Positions 16,228 to 22,931 of a DNA stretch of 35,903 nucleotides are shown here, in pieces. The stretch spans positions 1-35,903 of the forward strand of contig JAENWF010000179.1 in assembly GCA_016650215.1 (NCBI GenBank), read 5' to 3'. The notes beneath the pieces were generated by a model, which saw nothing but the letters and a program-made list of their open reading frames with translations, was not told where the DNA came from and ran no database searches. The position numbers and the translations under genes are program-made. Each line of letters opens with the position of its first letter. Position 1 is the first letter of the stretch. This stretch comes from Thermoanaerobaculia bacterium. GTDB taxonomy: Bacteria > Acidobacteriota > Thermoanaerobaculia > Gp7-AA8.

Positions 16228-17304
16228 ATGTCGGGCATCCGCTCTGTCGTCGTTGGTACTGGAAGCCACATTCCGTCGGTCGTCGTGCCGAACGCTCAGC
16301 TTGCGACGCGCGAGTTTCGCGGGCCCGATCAGAAGCCGATCGACAAGCCGAACGACAAAATCGTGGCGCAGTTCGAATCGATCACCGGAATCCGTGAGCG
16401 CCGCTACGTCCCCGACAATCTCGTAACGTCCGACATCGCAGCAGACGCCGCGGAACAGGCGCTCGCCTCCTCGGGCATCGACCGGGAGACGCTCGACTAC
16501 ATCATCGTCGCGCACAACTTCGGCGACGTACGCGCCGGGAGCAATCGATCCGATCTCGTGCCGGCCCTCGCGGCGCGCGTAAAGGCAAAGCTCCGAATCG
16601 CAACGCCGAGGACCGTGGCTTTCGACCTCGTCTTCGGCTGTCCGGGGTGGTTGCAGGGCGTCATCCAGGCCGACTACATGATCCGCTCGGGCGGAATCCG
16701 ACGCGCGATGATCATCGGCGCGGAGACACTGTCGCGCGTGTCCGATCCACACGACCGCGACAGTCTCATCTACTCCGACGGGGCCGGCGCGACGATTCTC
16801 GAAGGGCGCGAGACTGGCGGCGCCGCGGGAATCCTCTCGCATGCCGTTCGCTCGGACACGCTCGAGCACTCCTCGATGCTGTTCATGGGGCATTCCTACA
16901 AACATGAAGCATTTCTCGAAACGCTTTTCCTCAAGATGGAAGGGCGCAAGCTGTACAAATACGCGCTCAGCACAGTGGCCGGAGCGATCAAGGACGCGCT
17001 CGACAGCGCCGGCCTCTCGTTGAAGGACGTGAATAAGATCCTCATCCACCAGGCGAATGGAAAGATGGATGAGGCGATTCTCGACGCCCTCTATTCACTC
17101 TATGGCGCAGGGAAGCCGTCGCCCGACATCATGCCGATGACCATCTCATGGCTCGGCAACAGCAGCGTCGCTACGATCCCGACCCTGCTCGACCTGATTC
17201 TGAAGGGCAAAATGCCCGAGCATTCGATCGCAGCCGGCGACAACATCGTCTTCGCCTCCGTCGGCGCCGGCATGCACATCAACGCCGCGGTTTATCGGGC
17301 GTAG
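16228..17304 (+). CDS. 3-oxoacyl-ACP synthase III (FabH-like) family protein
   Basis: This 358-residue thiolase-fold condensing enzyme has the full FabH-type triad: Cys138 in DLVFGCPGWLQG, His274 in ILIHQANGKM and Asn311 in WLGNSSVATIP. The N-terminal half carries the active-site Cys and the C-terminal half the His/Asn pair. It is about 35 residues longer than housekeeping FabH, with extra sequence at about 30-45 and 215-245, as in FabH-like proteins outside core fatty-acid synthesis. FabH enzymes condense an acyl-CoA with malonyl-ACP; the acyl substrate here is unknown. No acyl carrier protein or other fab gene is nearby. The start is supported by a TACAAT box 8 nt upstream. The DUF2277 gene follows on the same strand after 52 nt. 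Confidence 0.9.
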   Translation: MSGIRSVVVGTGSHIPSVVVPNAQLATREFRGPDQKPIDKPNDKIVAQFESITGIRERRYVPDNLVTSDIAADAAEQALASSGIDRETLDYIIVAHNFGDVRAGSNRSDLVPALAARVKAKLRIATPRTVAFDLVFGCPGWLQGVIQADYMIRSGGIRRAMIIGAETLSRVSDPHDRDSLIYSDGAGATILEGRETGGAAGILSHAVRSDTLEHSSMLFMGHSYKHEAFLETLFLKMEGRKLYKYALSTVAGAIKDALDSAGLSLKDVNKILIHQANGKMDEAILDALYSLYGAGKPSPDIMPMTISWLGNSSVATIPTLLDLILKGKMPEHSIAAGDNIVFASVGAGMHINAAVYRA

Positions 17305-17356
17305 TTTGTCTGCGTCCACCCCATCGCAGGGTAAAGTATTTGCAGGAGCCTCCACC

Positions 17357-17629
17357 ATGTGCCGGAACATCAAAACCCTCTTCAATTTCGACCCTCCCGC
17401 CACTGACGACGAGGTCCGCGCGGCCTCTTTGCAGTTTGTCCGCAAGCTCTCGGGCTACAACAAACCGTCGAAAGCTAACGAGGAGTCTTTCAACGGCGCG
17501 ATCGAGGAAGTCGCCGCTGTCGCGAGAAAGCTTCTCGACTCGCTGGAGACGGCCGCCGAGCCGCGCGATCGGGAGGTTGAAGCCGAGCGTGCGCGCGAAC
17601 GAGCGGCCGAGCGATTCGGCAGCGCCTGA
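17357..17629 (+). CDS. DUF2277 family protein
   Basis: This 90-residue small soluble protein matches DUF2277 closely: MCRNIKTLFNFDPPATDDEV at the start, then AASLQFVRKLSGYNKPSKANEESF and EEVAAVARKLLDSLETAAEP. The charged, helical C-terminus (REVEAERARERAAERFG) is variable in the family. No function is established; the conserved Cys2-Arg-Asn may be important. ATG 17357 has AGGAG at 17344-17348, and the family always starts at this MCRNIK, so upstream in-frame starts are rejected. It may be co-transcribed with the ketoacyl synthase. Confidence 0.88.
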   Translation: MCRNIKTLFNFDPPATDDEVRAASLQFVRKLSGYNKPSKANEESFNGAIEEVAAVARKLLDSLETAAEPRDREVEAERARERAAERFGSA

Positions 17630-17671
17630 TCGCGGATGTTGTTCCACGCCGCGTCCGCTGCGGACGCCCGC

Positions 17672-17701
17672 AAAAAAAACGCCGGCTCGTGAGAGCCGGC
17701 G
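17672..17701 (-). terminator. Rho-independent terminator of the CsbD gene
   Basis: On the minus strand a perfect 9-bp stem (CGCCGGCTC/GAGCCGGCG, 17680-17701, loop of four) is followed by eight T residues (17672-17679). It lies 25 bp past the stop of the minus-strand gene. A second GC-rich hairpin (17651-17667) lies on the other side of the same A/T run, but on the plus strand it is followed by A, not T. Confidence 0.88.
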
Positions 17702-17726
17702 TCGAAAACTTCCTGGGGATGTCGAA

Positions 17727-18449
17727 TCAGCGTTTGAAACCGCGGAACTCGCGCGCGATGTCGGCTTCACGCCACTTCGCCTCGCCGTACTTCTCCTGAA
17801 TCTTGCCGACGATGCGCTCGCGCTCGCCCTTCATCTGGTCGATCTCGTCATCGGTCAGGTCATTCCACTTGGCCTTGACCGCGCCCTTGATCTGATGCCA
17901 GTTGCCTTTGGTCTGTTCCCACACCGCGTCGGCTTTCTCCGAGGCCTGGGTCATGCCGGGAGTCATCCGGGTCTGCACGCGCTCGAAAGCGTCGCGGGTC
18001 GCGGATTTCATGTCGTTCCACTCGTTCTTCGAGGTGCCTCGCGCCTTGTTCCAGTTGGCACCGAGGTCGCGCTCGATCTCGTCGAAGCGCCGGCCGTTGT
18101 AGACAGGCTTCGAGGCCGCTTCCCATCCATACCGGTACGCCGGAGCGTAGTGGTCGAATTCGCGATCCTTCTGGTGATACGGACGAGTCTTGTAGTTCGT
18201 CCGCCAGTACCCTTCCTCTTCGGTCGGGTTCACTGCCTCTGCTGCGCCCTTGCCGGCGAGACCGCCTGTAACTGCGCCGATCACGCCACCGACTGCCGCA
18301 CCGATCGGTCCGCCAACTACGCCGCCAATCGCCGCGCCCGCCAGGGCACCGCCGCTACCGCCACCTGCCACGCCGAGCGGATGTGCCCCTGGCTCTCCAG
18401 TGATCGGGTCAGGATTTGAATCGTGCTTCTTGATGTCTTTGTCTTTCAT
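17727..18449 (-). CDS. Glycine-zipper / CsbD-like stress protein
   Basis: The 240-residue protein begins with a charged segment (about 1-25). A glycine zipper follows (about 28-65, repeated GGxxG with AGAAIGGVVGGPIGAAVGG) that can insert in or associate with membranes. Next is an aromatic segment with YWRTNYKTRPY and YAPAYRYGWEAASKP. The C-terminus is a CsbD-like helical domain (about 180-235, NWHQIKGAVKAKWNDLTDDE and KIQEKYGEAKWREADI). CsbD proteins are general-stress proteins whose biochemical role is unknown. ATG 18449 follows AAAGGAG by a normal distance; the longer frame to 18518 is not supported. The gene is monocistronic, with its own strong terminator. Its upstream region contains TATAAA within TTGCT-N6-AGCAA (18503-18518), a possible -10/operator. 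Confidence 0.87.
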   Translation of the reverse strand: MKDKDIKKHDSNPDPITGEPGAHPLGVAGGGSGGALAGAAIGGVVGGPIGAAVGGVIGAVTGGLAGKGAAEAVNPTEEEGYWRTNYKTRPYHQKDREFDHYAPAYRYGWEAASKPVYNGRRFDEIERDLGANWNKARGTSKNEWNDMKSATRDAFERVQTRMTPGMTQASEKADAVWEQTKGNWHQIKGAVKAKWNDLTDDEIDQMKGERERIVGKIQEKYGEAKWREADIAREFRGFKR

Positions 18450-18606
18450 CGAAAGTCTCCTTTTAGGGTGATTTCGGTCTTGCGGCTGTGTTCTGCCGCT
18501 CATTGCTTTATAGAGCAACAGACAGGCCTGAAACGTCGTGACACACTCGAGACCGTTTAAAGTTTTTTCACGCCAATGGAGGAGGCGCCCGCCCGGTCGA
18601 ATCCGC

Positions 18607-18612
18607 TAGAAT
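18607..18612 (+). promoter_or_regulatory. -10 box TAGAAT before the second PilZ gene
   Basis: TAGAAT ends 12 nt before ATG 18625. The spacer is pyrimidine-rich (CCCTTTCCCTCA) and lacks a Shine-Dalgarno. Confidence 0.4.
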
Positions 18613-18624
18613 CCCTTTCCCTCA

Positions 18625-19356
18625 ATGTCACGACAACGCTCCGAGCGCCGCAAGAAACAGCGCATCCAGCTAGCACGCGGGATCATCGCGCGTCTCGGCT
18701 CACTCGGCGTGATCGTGCTCGACATCACTGATGGGGGCGCACGGGTGGAGCACTTCACCCGCCTCGACGTCGGTCGCCGCGCGCGCTTCCGCTTCGACTG
18801 GGAGGGGAAGGAGATTCAGGCCGACGCGCTCGTAGTCGGTTGCAAAGTGCATCGGTTCGCGCATGGTGATGAAGGGGGCACGGTCTATCAGTCGGGACTC
18901 TTTTTTGCCGAGTACATCGGCGACGCGGCGGCGCTCCTTCGCGAGATGGTGGCGAAACTCGTGTCGCGCTCGCTCGCCGAGCAGGTCGCGAACGCGCGCG
19001 GCATCGGTCCGGTGCTCGAGCGCAATATGCCGGTGTTCCGCTCCGGCGTAGTCGCGTCGACGGGACTCGATGCGAATCAGCAGAAATCGAAACGTCTCAT
19101 CCCCGCCACCGAGCTGACGCTCGACCGCGGCTTCGTCCGCTGCACCCTCATCGACAACCGGCGATTCGAGAAGAAGTGGAGCCGCGTGTCCGATCAACCC
19201 GAAAATGGGTTCACCGTGCTCGCGACCGAGAGCGTCGAGCACGTCGATCAGCTTTGCGAAACCTACCTTCGTGCGGGTCCGGAAGACCGCAAGCTGATTC
19301 AGCGGCTCGCGGAAATGAGCGTCGAGAAAAACGAAGAGACGCCCGAGCCGCTCTGA
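18625..19356 (+). CDS. PilZ-domain protein with C-terminal extension
   Basis: This 243-residue cytoplasmic protein has an N-terminal PilZ-like domain (about 1-110), with basic motif ERRKKQR (7-13) and loop DITDGGARV (33-41). Thr replaces the usual Ser of D/NxSxxG, so cyclic-di-GMP binding is likely but not certain. The strands continue with ARFRFDWEGKEIQADALVVGCKV and YQSGLFFAEY. The remaining 130 residues are helical and unrecognised, ending acidic (VEKNEETPEPL). It differs from the two short PilZ proteins in the window by this extension. A TAGAAT box lies 12 nt upstream of the start. The alkaline phosphatase gene follows after 28 nt, probably under its own TATCAT box. Confidence 0.8.
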   Translation: MSRQRSERRKKQRIQLARGIIARLGSLGVIVLDITDGGARVEHFTRLDVGRRARFRFDWEGKEIQADALVVGCKVHRFAHGDEGGTVYQSGLFFAEYIGDAAALLREMVAKLVSRSLAEQVANARGIGPVLERNMPVFRSGVVASTGLDANQQKSKRLIPATELTLDRGFVRCTLIDNRRFEKKWSRVSDQPENGFTVLATESVEHVDQLCETYLRAGPEDRKLIQRLAEMSVEKNEETPEPL

Positions 19357-19368
19357 CGGGAGTGACGC

Positions 19369-19374
19369 TATCAT
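19369..19374 (+). promoter_or_regulatory. -10-like box TATCAT before the phosphatase
   Basis: TATCAT overlaps the first candidate ATG (19373) and ends 10 nt before ATG 19385, supporting the latter as the true start. Confidence 0.35.
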
Positions 19375-19384
19375 GCGCGCCCGT

Positions 19385-20428
19385 ATGTCTTTTCGACTCC
19401 TGGCGGTCGCTACCGCCGCTCTCCTCTCTCTCCCCACCTCCGCAGCGACCGCCCCGAAGAGCGTCATTCTCATCATCGGCGACGGGATGGGTGTTGCGCA
19501 CTTCACCGCCGCGCGTTTCCTCGCCGGCAGCAACGCGCGCTTCACGAAGATGCCGGTCACCGGTCTCGTGATGACGCATTCCGCCGACTCGATCGTGCCC
19601 GACTCCGCATCAGCTGCCACCGCGATGGCGACCGGCGTGAAAACGAACAACAAAATGGTTGGAGTCGATCCGTCCGGCAGGAAGCTTCTGACCGTGCTCG
19701 AAGCAGCAGAAAAGAGCGGCCGCGCCACAGGTCTGGTGACGACGACGAATTTCTGGGACGCAACACCGGCGGCATTCGCCGCGCATGCAGCAAGCCGTCG
19801 GGACACGGCAGCGCTGATCCCGCAGATTCTTTCGAGCGGCGCGGAGATCGTCGCCGGCGGCGGAGCCGACAAGCTCGGAGTCGCTCCTCTGCCTTCACTC
19901 GAGGCGCTCGCACGCGAGTACAAGTACGCGCCGATCCGGACGGCCGCGGAGCTCGAGAGCGTGCGCGCGCAACGGATGCTTGCGGTCTTCCCCACCGAGG
20001 CGCGCGAAGTCGACTCGAAGCTTGTGGGTCTCCCGGTTCTCGCGGCCTGGGCAATCGAGCGTCTCGCCCGCGATCCCGACGGCTTCTTCCTTCTCCTCGA
20101 GCACGAGGGACCCGACGGCTCATCGCACGGCAGCGCTACGCCCGAACTCGAGGCGAGCCTCCTCTCGCTCAACGAAACCATCAACGTCGCGCTCGATTTC
20201 GCCGCGAAGAATCGCGATGTTCTCGTGCTCGTCACGGGTGACCACGAAACCGGAGGACTGCAGATTCATCCGGAGAAGCCAGGCGCGCCGCTCGAGCTTC
20301 GCTGGAGCAACGTCGGACACACCGGCGAGTTCGTACCGCTCTTCGCGCAAGGGCCGGGCGCCGAGTCATTCACGGGACTGCTCGACAACACAGACATCGG
20401 AAAGAAGCTGCTGCGATTCATGCGGTGA
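19385..20428 (+). CDS. Exported alkaline phosphatase (PhoA family)
   Basis: This 347-residue periplasmic phosphomonoesterase has a signal peptide at about 1-21 (FRLLAVATAALLSLPTSA). Family residues are visible in order: metal-binding Asp33 in IIGDGMG, nucleophile Ser74 in PDSASAATAMATG, the metal cluster EHEGPDGSSHG, the GDHETGG motif and the C-terminal metal His in GHTGEFVPLFAQGPGA. All are intact, so it should be a Zn/Mg enzyme releasing phosphate from organic esters. It is about 100 residues shorter than E. coli PhoA, largely in the second half where the crown domain would be, as in many compact bacterial forms. ATG 19385 is preferred to 19373 because the latter overlaps a TATCAT box. No Pho regulatory genes are nearby. 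Confidence 0.93.
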   Translation: MSFRLLAVATAALLSLPTSAATAPKSVILIIGDGMGVAHFTAARFLAGSNARFTKMPVTGLVMTHSADSIVPDSASAATAMATGVKTNNKMVGVDPSGRKLLTVLEAAEKSGRATGLVTTTNFWDATPAAFAAHAASRRDTAALIPQILSSGAEIVAGGGADKLGVAPLPSLEALAREYKYAPIRTAAELESVRAQRMLAVFPTEAREVDSKLVGLPVLAAWAIERLARDPDGFFLLLEHEGPDGSSHGSATPELEASLLSLNETINVALDFAAKNRDVLVLVTGDHETGGLQIHPEKPGAPLELRWSNVGHTGEFVPLFAQGPGAESFTGLLDNTDIGKKLLRFMR

Positions 20429-20440
20429 GGAAAATCCCGG

Positions 20441-20598
20441 AATCCTGAGCGAAGCGAAGGATCAATGGTGGCACCCGGGTTCCTCGCGCCTCGAGCAGAC
20501 CGTCCGATTCTGTGTGGCGCCGTCGACCCGCGGCGAAGGATCGTAAGTCGCATGTTCCGTCGCGGTGCCACCGTTGATCCTTCGCTTCGCTCAGGATT
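20441..20598. repeat. 158-bp palindromic element, repeat family B
   Basis: The arms 20441-20475 and 20564-20598 are 35-bp inverted repeats with one mismatch, starting AATCCTGAGCGAAGCGAAGG. The 88-bp centre includes TCTGTGTGGCGCCGTCGACC, also found inverted at 35653-35672. There is no ORF inside, so it is MITE- or REP-like. Its right arm overlaps the last codon and the stop codon of the rlmN-like gene. Confidence 0.9.
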
Positions 20599-21640
20599 GT
20601 TGTTGGGAACCACCAGCGAGCATCCCACACGCCGCATGTTTCGCGGCGCCGCCGGAGTAGCGGCGAACGACCGGGATGCCGAGCGTCCGCAGCTCATCGC
20701 GAAACGACGACAACTCCTCCGCACTCGCCCGCGCGAAACCGCCAACACGCGCATCGTTCACGTCGATGAGATTGAGCCGGAGCGGCACGCCATCAAACAG
20801 CTCGCGCAGAGCGTCGACTTCATCGCGCCCGGTGTTGATCCCGCCGAGGACGACCCATGCGACGGTGACACGCCCCCCGACAGCCTTCTGATAAACGCGG
20901 ACCGCATCAGCCAGTTCATGTACAGGCCATGCGGATGCCGACGGTAGCAAGGTGCGGCGGCGCTGATCGACGGCCGACGTCAGCGAGACGATGAGGCGGT
21001 AAGGTCGCCGCTCGCGTGCGTAGCGCAGAATCGCCGGGACCAGGCCGACGGTAGAGATGGTGATCGCCTTCGCCGCGATCCGCCCGCCGCACGGATGCGC
21101 CAGAATCGCGGCCGCCTGCATCACCTCAGCGTAGTTGTGCAGCGGCTCGCCCTCGCCCTGAAACACAACGCCGGTAACAACGCCGGGGGCTTCATCGCGC
21201 ACGGCGATGAACTGCGCGACCATCTCGTACGCATCGAGACTCCGTTCGAGTCCGAGCCGGCCGGTCGCGCAAAAGTCGCAACCCATCGCGCAGCCGGCCT
21301 GGCTCGAGATGCAGACGGTGAATCGCCCCGGCACTTCGAGGGGGATCCGCACCGCCTCGACGAGCCGTCCGTCCCGCAAGCGAAAGAGGTACTTCACAAA
21401 GCCGTCTGACGAATCGGTCGCACGCTCGACGATTTCGAGGCGCGAACGATCGACGAGCTTGTCGACCGCGGCTTCGACAGCGCGCGGAACCGGACGCGAA
21501 ACGGGATGGCCCTCCCGCCCGTGCGCGATGGCATGCGCGAGAATCCGCCGTGACTCCGCATCGCGAACGGCGACGCCATCCGCGCGCAGGTGTGCCGCCA
21601 GGTCCTCGGGCAGCATTCCGAACAGGTGCGGTAGCATCAT
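20591..21640 (-). CDS. rlmN: RlmN-like 23S rRNA/tRNA adenine-C2 methyltransferase
   Basis: This 349-residue radical-SAM enzyme is predicted to methylate C2 of an adenine in 23S rRNA and tRNA. The cluster motif is CAMGCDFC (Cys117, 121, 124). The conserved Cys110 lies seven residues before it (VCISSQAGC), and the C-terminal methyl-carrier Cys338 sits in KHAACGML. GEPLHNY is the SAM-binding GEP motif. The N-terminal accessory domain is divergent: the usual RAKQIFEW-type helix reads RDAESRRILAHAIAH. ATG 21640 was chosen; the frame reaches TTG 21652 and a second ATG lies at 21637. The gene ends in a palindromic repeat whose TGA is its stop (last residues QQQS). It is divergent from the TIP30-like gene, with starts only 15 bp apart. 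Confidence 0.88.
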   Translation of the reverse strand: MMLPHLFGMLPEDLAAHLRADGVAVRDAESRRILAHAIAHGREGHPVSRPVPRAVEAAVDKLVDRSRLEIVERATDSSDGFVKYLFRLRDGRLVEAVRIPLEVPGRFTVCISSQAGCAMGCDFCATGRLGLERSLDAYEMVAQFIAVRDEAPGVVTGVVFQGEGEPLHNYAEVMQAAAILAHPCGGRIAAKAITISTVGLVPAILRYARERRPYRLIVSLTSAVDQRRRTLLPSASAWPVHELADAVRVYQKAVGGRVTVAWVVLGGINTGRDEVDALRELFDGVPLRLNLIDVNDARVGGFARASAEELSSFRDELRTLGIPVVRRYSGGAAKHAACGMLAGGSQQQS

Positions 21641-21655
21641 CGCCGCGAACAACAG

Positions 21656-22300
21656 ATGAAGAGCCGTCGGATACTCCTTCTCGGCGCCACCGGCCTCGTC
21701 GGAAGCGAGTTGCTCTCACTGCTTCTCGCGGAGGACTCGGTCGAGCGAGTCACCGTCGTTGCCCGGCGAGCGAGCGGTCACTCGCACCCGAAGCTCAGCG
21801 AGAAGATCTTCGATCTGACGGAAATGGATCGCCACGCCGCTCTCTTTGCCGTCGATCAGATCTTCTGCGCCCTCGGCACGACGATCAAAGCCGCGGGATC
21901 GCAAGAACGCTTCCGGACGATCGATCACGATCTCCCGGTCGCGGCAGCACGCATCGGCCGGATGCGCGGCGCGACCCACTTTCTGCTCGTGAGCTCACTC
22001 GGCGCCGATCGCAACTCACGCGCCTTCTACACACGCGTGAAGGGCGAGACCGAAGACGACATCATCGCCCTCAACTACCCGGCGCTCACGATCGCACGCC
22101 CTTCGCTACTCCTCGGCCCGCGCAAAGAGCGTCGTCTGGGCGAAGAGCTCGCGAAGCCGTTCGGATGGCTCATGCCGAAAAAGTACCGGCCGATCGAAGC
22201 GGCAACCGTTGCACGCGCGCTGACGATTGCAGCACGCGAAGATCGCGCGGGAGTCAGAGTTCTCGAATCGAGCGAGATGAACTCAGGCACTAAGAGCTGA
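21656..22300 (+). CDS. NAD(P)-binding oxidoreductase, TIP30/HTATIP2-like
   Basis: This 214-residue Rossmann-fold atypical short-chain dehydrogenase has the nucleotide loop GATGLVGSELL at 10-20, then VARRASGHSHPK. It carries the family motifs FCALGTTIKAAGSQERF, FLLVSSLGADRNSRAFYTRVKGETE (with the active-site-like Ser and Tyr-x3-Lys arrangement YTRVK) and ARPSLLLGPR. Homologues in bacteria are annotated as NAD(P)H-binding or nucleoside-diphosphate-sugar epimerase-like; no substrate is established. ATG 21656 has no clear Shine-Dalgarno, and its promoter must lie within the divergent rlmN-like gene. The last 11 bp overlap the 3' end of the convergent membrane-protein gene. Confidence 0.85.
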   Translation: MKSRRILLLGATGLVGSELLSLLLAEDSVERVTVVARRASGHSHPKLSEKIFDLTEMDRHAALFAVDQIFCALGTTIKAAGSQERFRTIDHDLPVAAARIGRMRGATHFLLVSSLGADRNSRAFYTRVKGETEDDIIALNYPALTIARPSLLLGPRKERRLGEELAKPFGWLMPKKYRPIEAATVARALTIAAREDRAGVRVLESSEMNSGTKS

Positions 22301-22700
22301 TACCTGACCTGGTCACCCCACCGCTCTTCGCGTCAACCCTCCACTTTCCGAGCCGCACGCCCTTGCAGGAATCGACGGCTGTCAGCAGGTACGCGCCGTC
22401 ACGGAATCCCTGGCTCGTCATCGCGATGCATTCGCTCTTCACTTCCTGCGCGAGATGCCGGCGCAGCGTGATGATCGCTTCCGGCTCGCTGAGCAGTGCC
22501 CCCTTCGGCTTGAGCGCACCACCGGGACGCTGTTTCACGACGCGCACAGGACCAGGCGGGAGTCGCACGGTCCGCGGCCGCATCCACCACCACGCCGCGG
22601 CGGCCCCAATCACGATCACGGTTGCGATCACGATCCACCACGGAAACGGCCGCTCTCTGCGCGGAGGCCGGTCGTCGTAGATATCGGGCAGGTCGCTCAT
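22290..22700 (-). CDS. Small single-pass membrane protein, unknown function
   Basis: I do not recognise a family for this 136-residue protein. It starts with an acidic, Pro/Arg-rich cytoplasmic segment (MSDLPDIYDDRPPRRERPFP). One strong membrane helix follows at about 21-39 (WWIVIATVIVIGAAAAWWW), then a Pro/Arg linker. The roughly 85-residue extracytoplasmic domain contains two Cys (ECIAMTSQ, VDSCKGVRLG) that could form a disulfide, and the ending GKWRVDAKSGGV. The start is uncertain: ATG 22700 and 22703 are adjacent, and the frame continues to 22802. A TATGAC box (22707-22712, minus strand) just before them favours the short form. The stop overlaps the end of the TIP30-like gene. Confidence 0.65.
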   Translation of the reverse strand: MSDLPDIYDDRPPRRERPFPWWIVIATVIVIGAAAAWWWMRPRTVRLPPGPVRVVKQRPGGALKPKGALLSEPEAIITLRRHLAQEVKSECIAMTSQGFRDGAYLLTAVDSCKGVRLGKWRVDAKSGGVTRSGISS

Positions 22701-22853
22701 CATCACGTCATAACACACACCCGTTATCATTCCGGCGATGTCGTCCCGAAAGTCCGATGCGACGCCGCGGGGTGCGGGCGAGTCGTTTCGCGTTCGACCC
22801 ACTCGATGAGCAGGCCTGCCGCAACCTCATAGTTCAGGGACTGGTTCTGTGTG

Positions 22854-22877
22854 GCGGTGGGCGCCCCAGCCCACCGC
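22854..22877. terminator. GC-rich hairpin downstream of the kinase gene
   Basis: GCGGTGGGC at 22854-22862 pairs perfectly with 22869-22877, with a six-base loop. It lies 55 bp past the stop of the minus-strand kinase gene. There is no T-run. Confidence 0.45.
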
Positions 22878-22931
22878 TCGGACGGGGCGGAGGGTAGCAG
22901 AACGGCGGGCGAGCGCTGCAGAGAGTGCTGC

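Noticed and set aside
18590-18620. tRNA T-loop-like GGTCGAATCC
   Set aside because: No acceptor or anticodon stems around it; it is part of the promoter region of the PilZ gene.
18700-20235. Minus-strand 511-residue frame spanning the PilZ and phosphatase genes
   Set aside because: Antisense to two genes with intact active-site motifs; Ser/Arg/Ala-rich and featureless.
22738-22809. Plus-strand 23-codon ORF (MSSRKSDATPRG...) 7 nt after a TATCAT box
   Set aside because: It fits the leaderless pattern, but its composition is uninformative, it is very short and it has no family; most likely chance.
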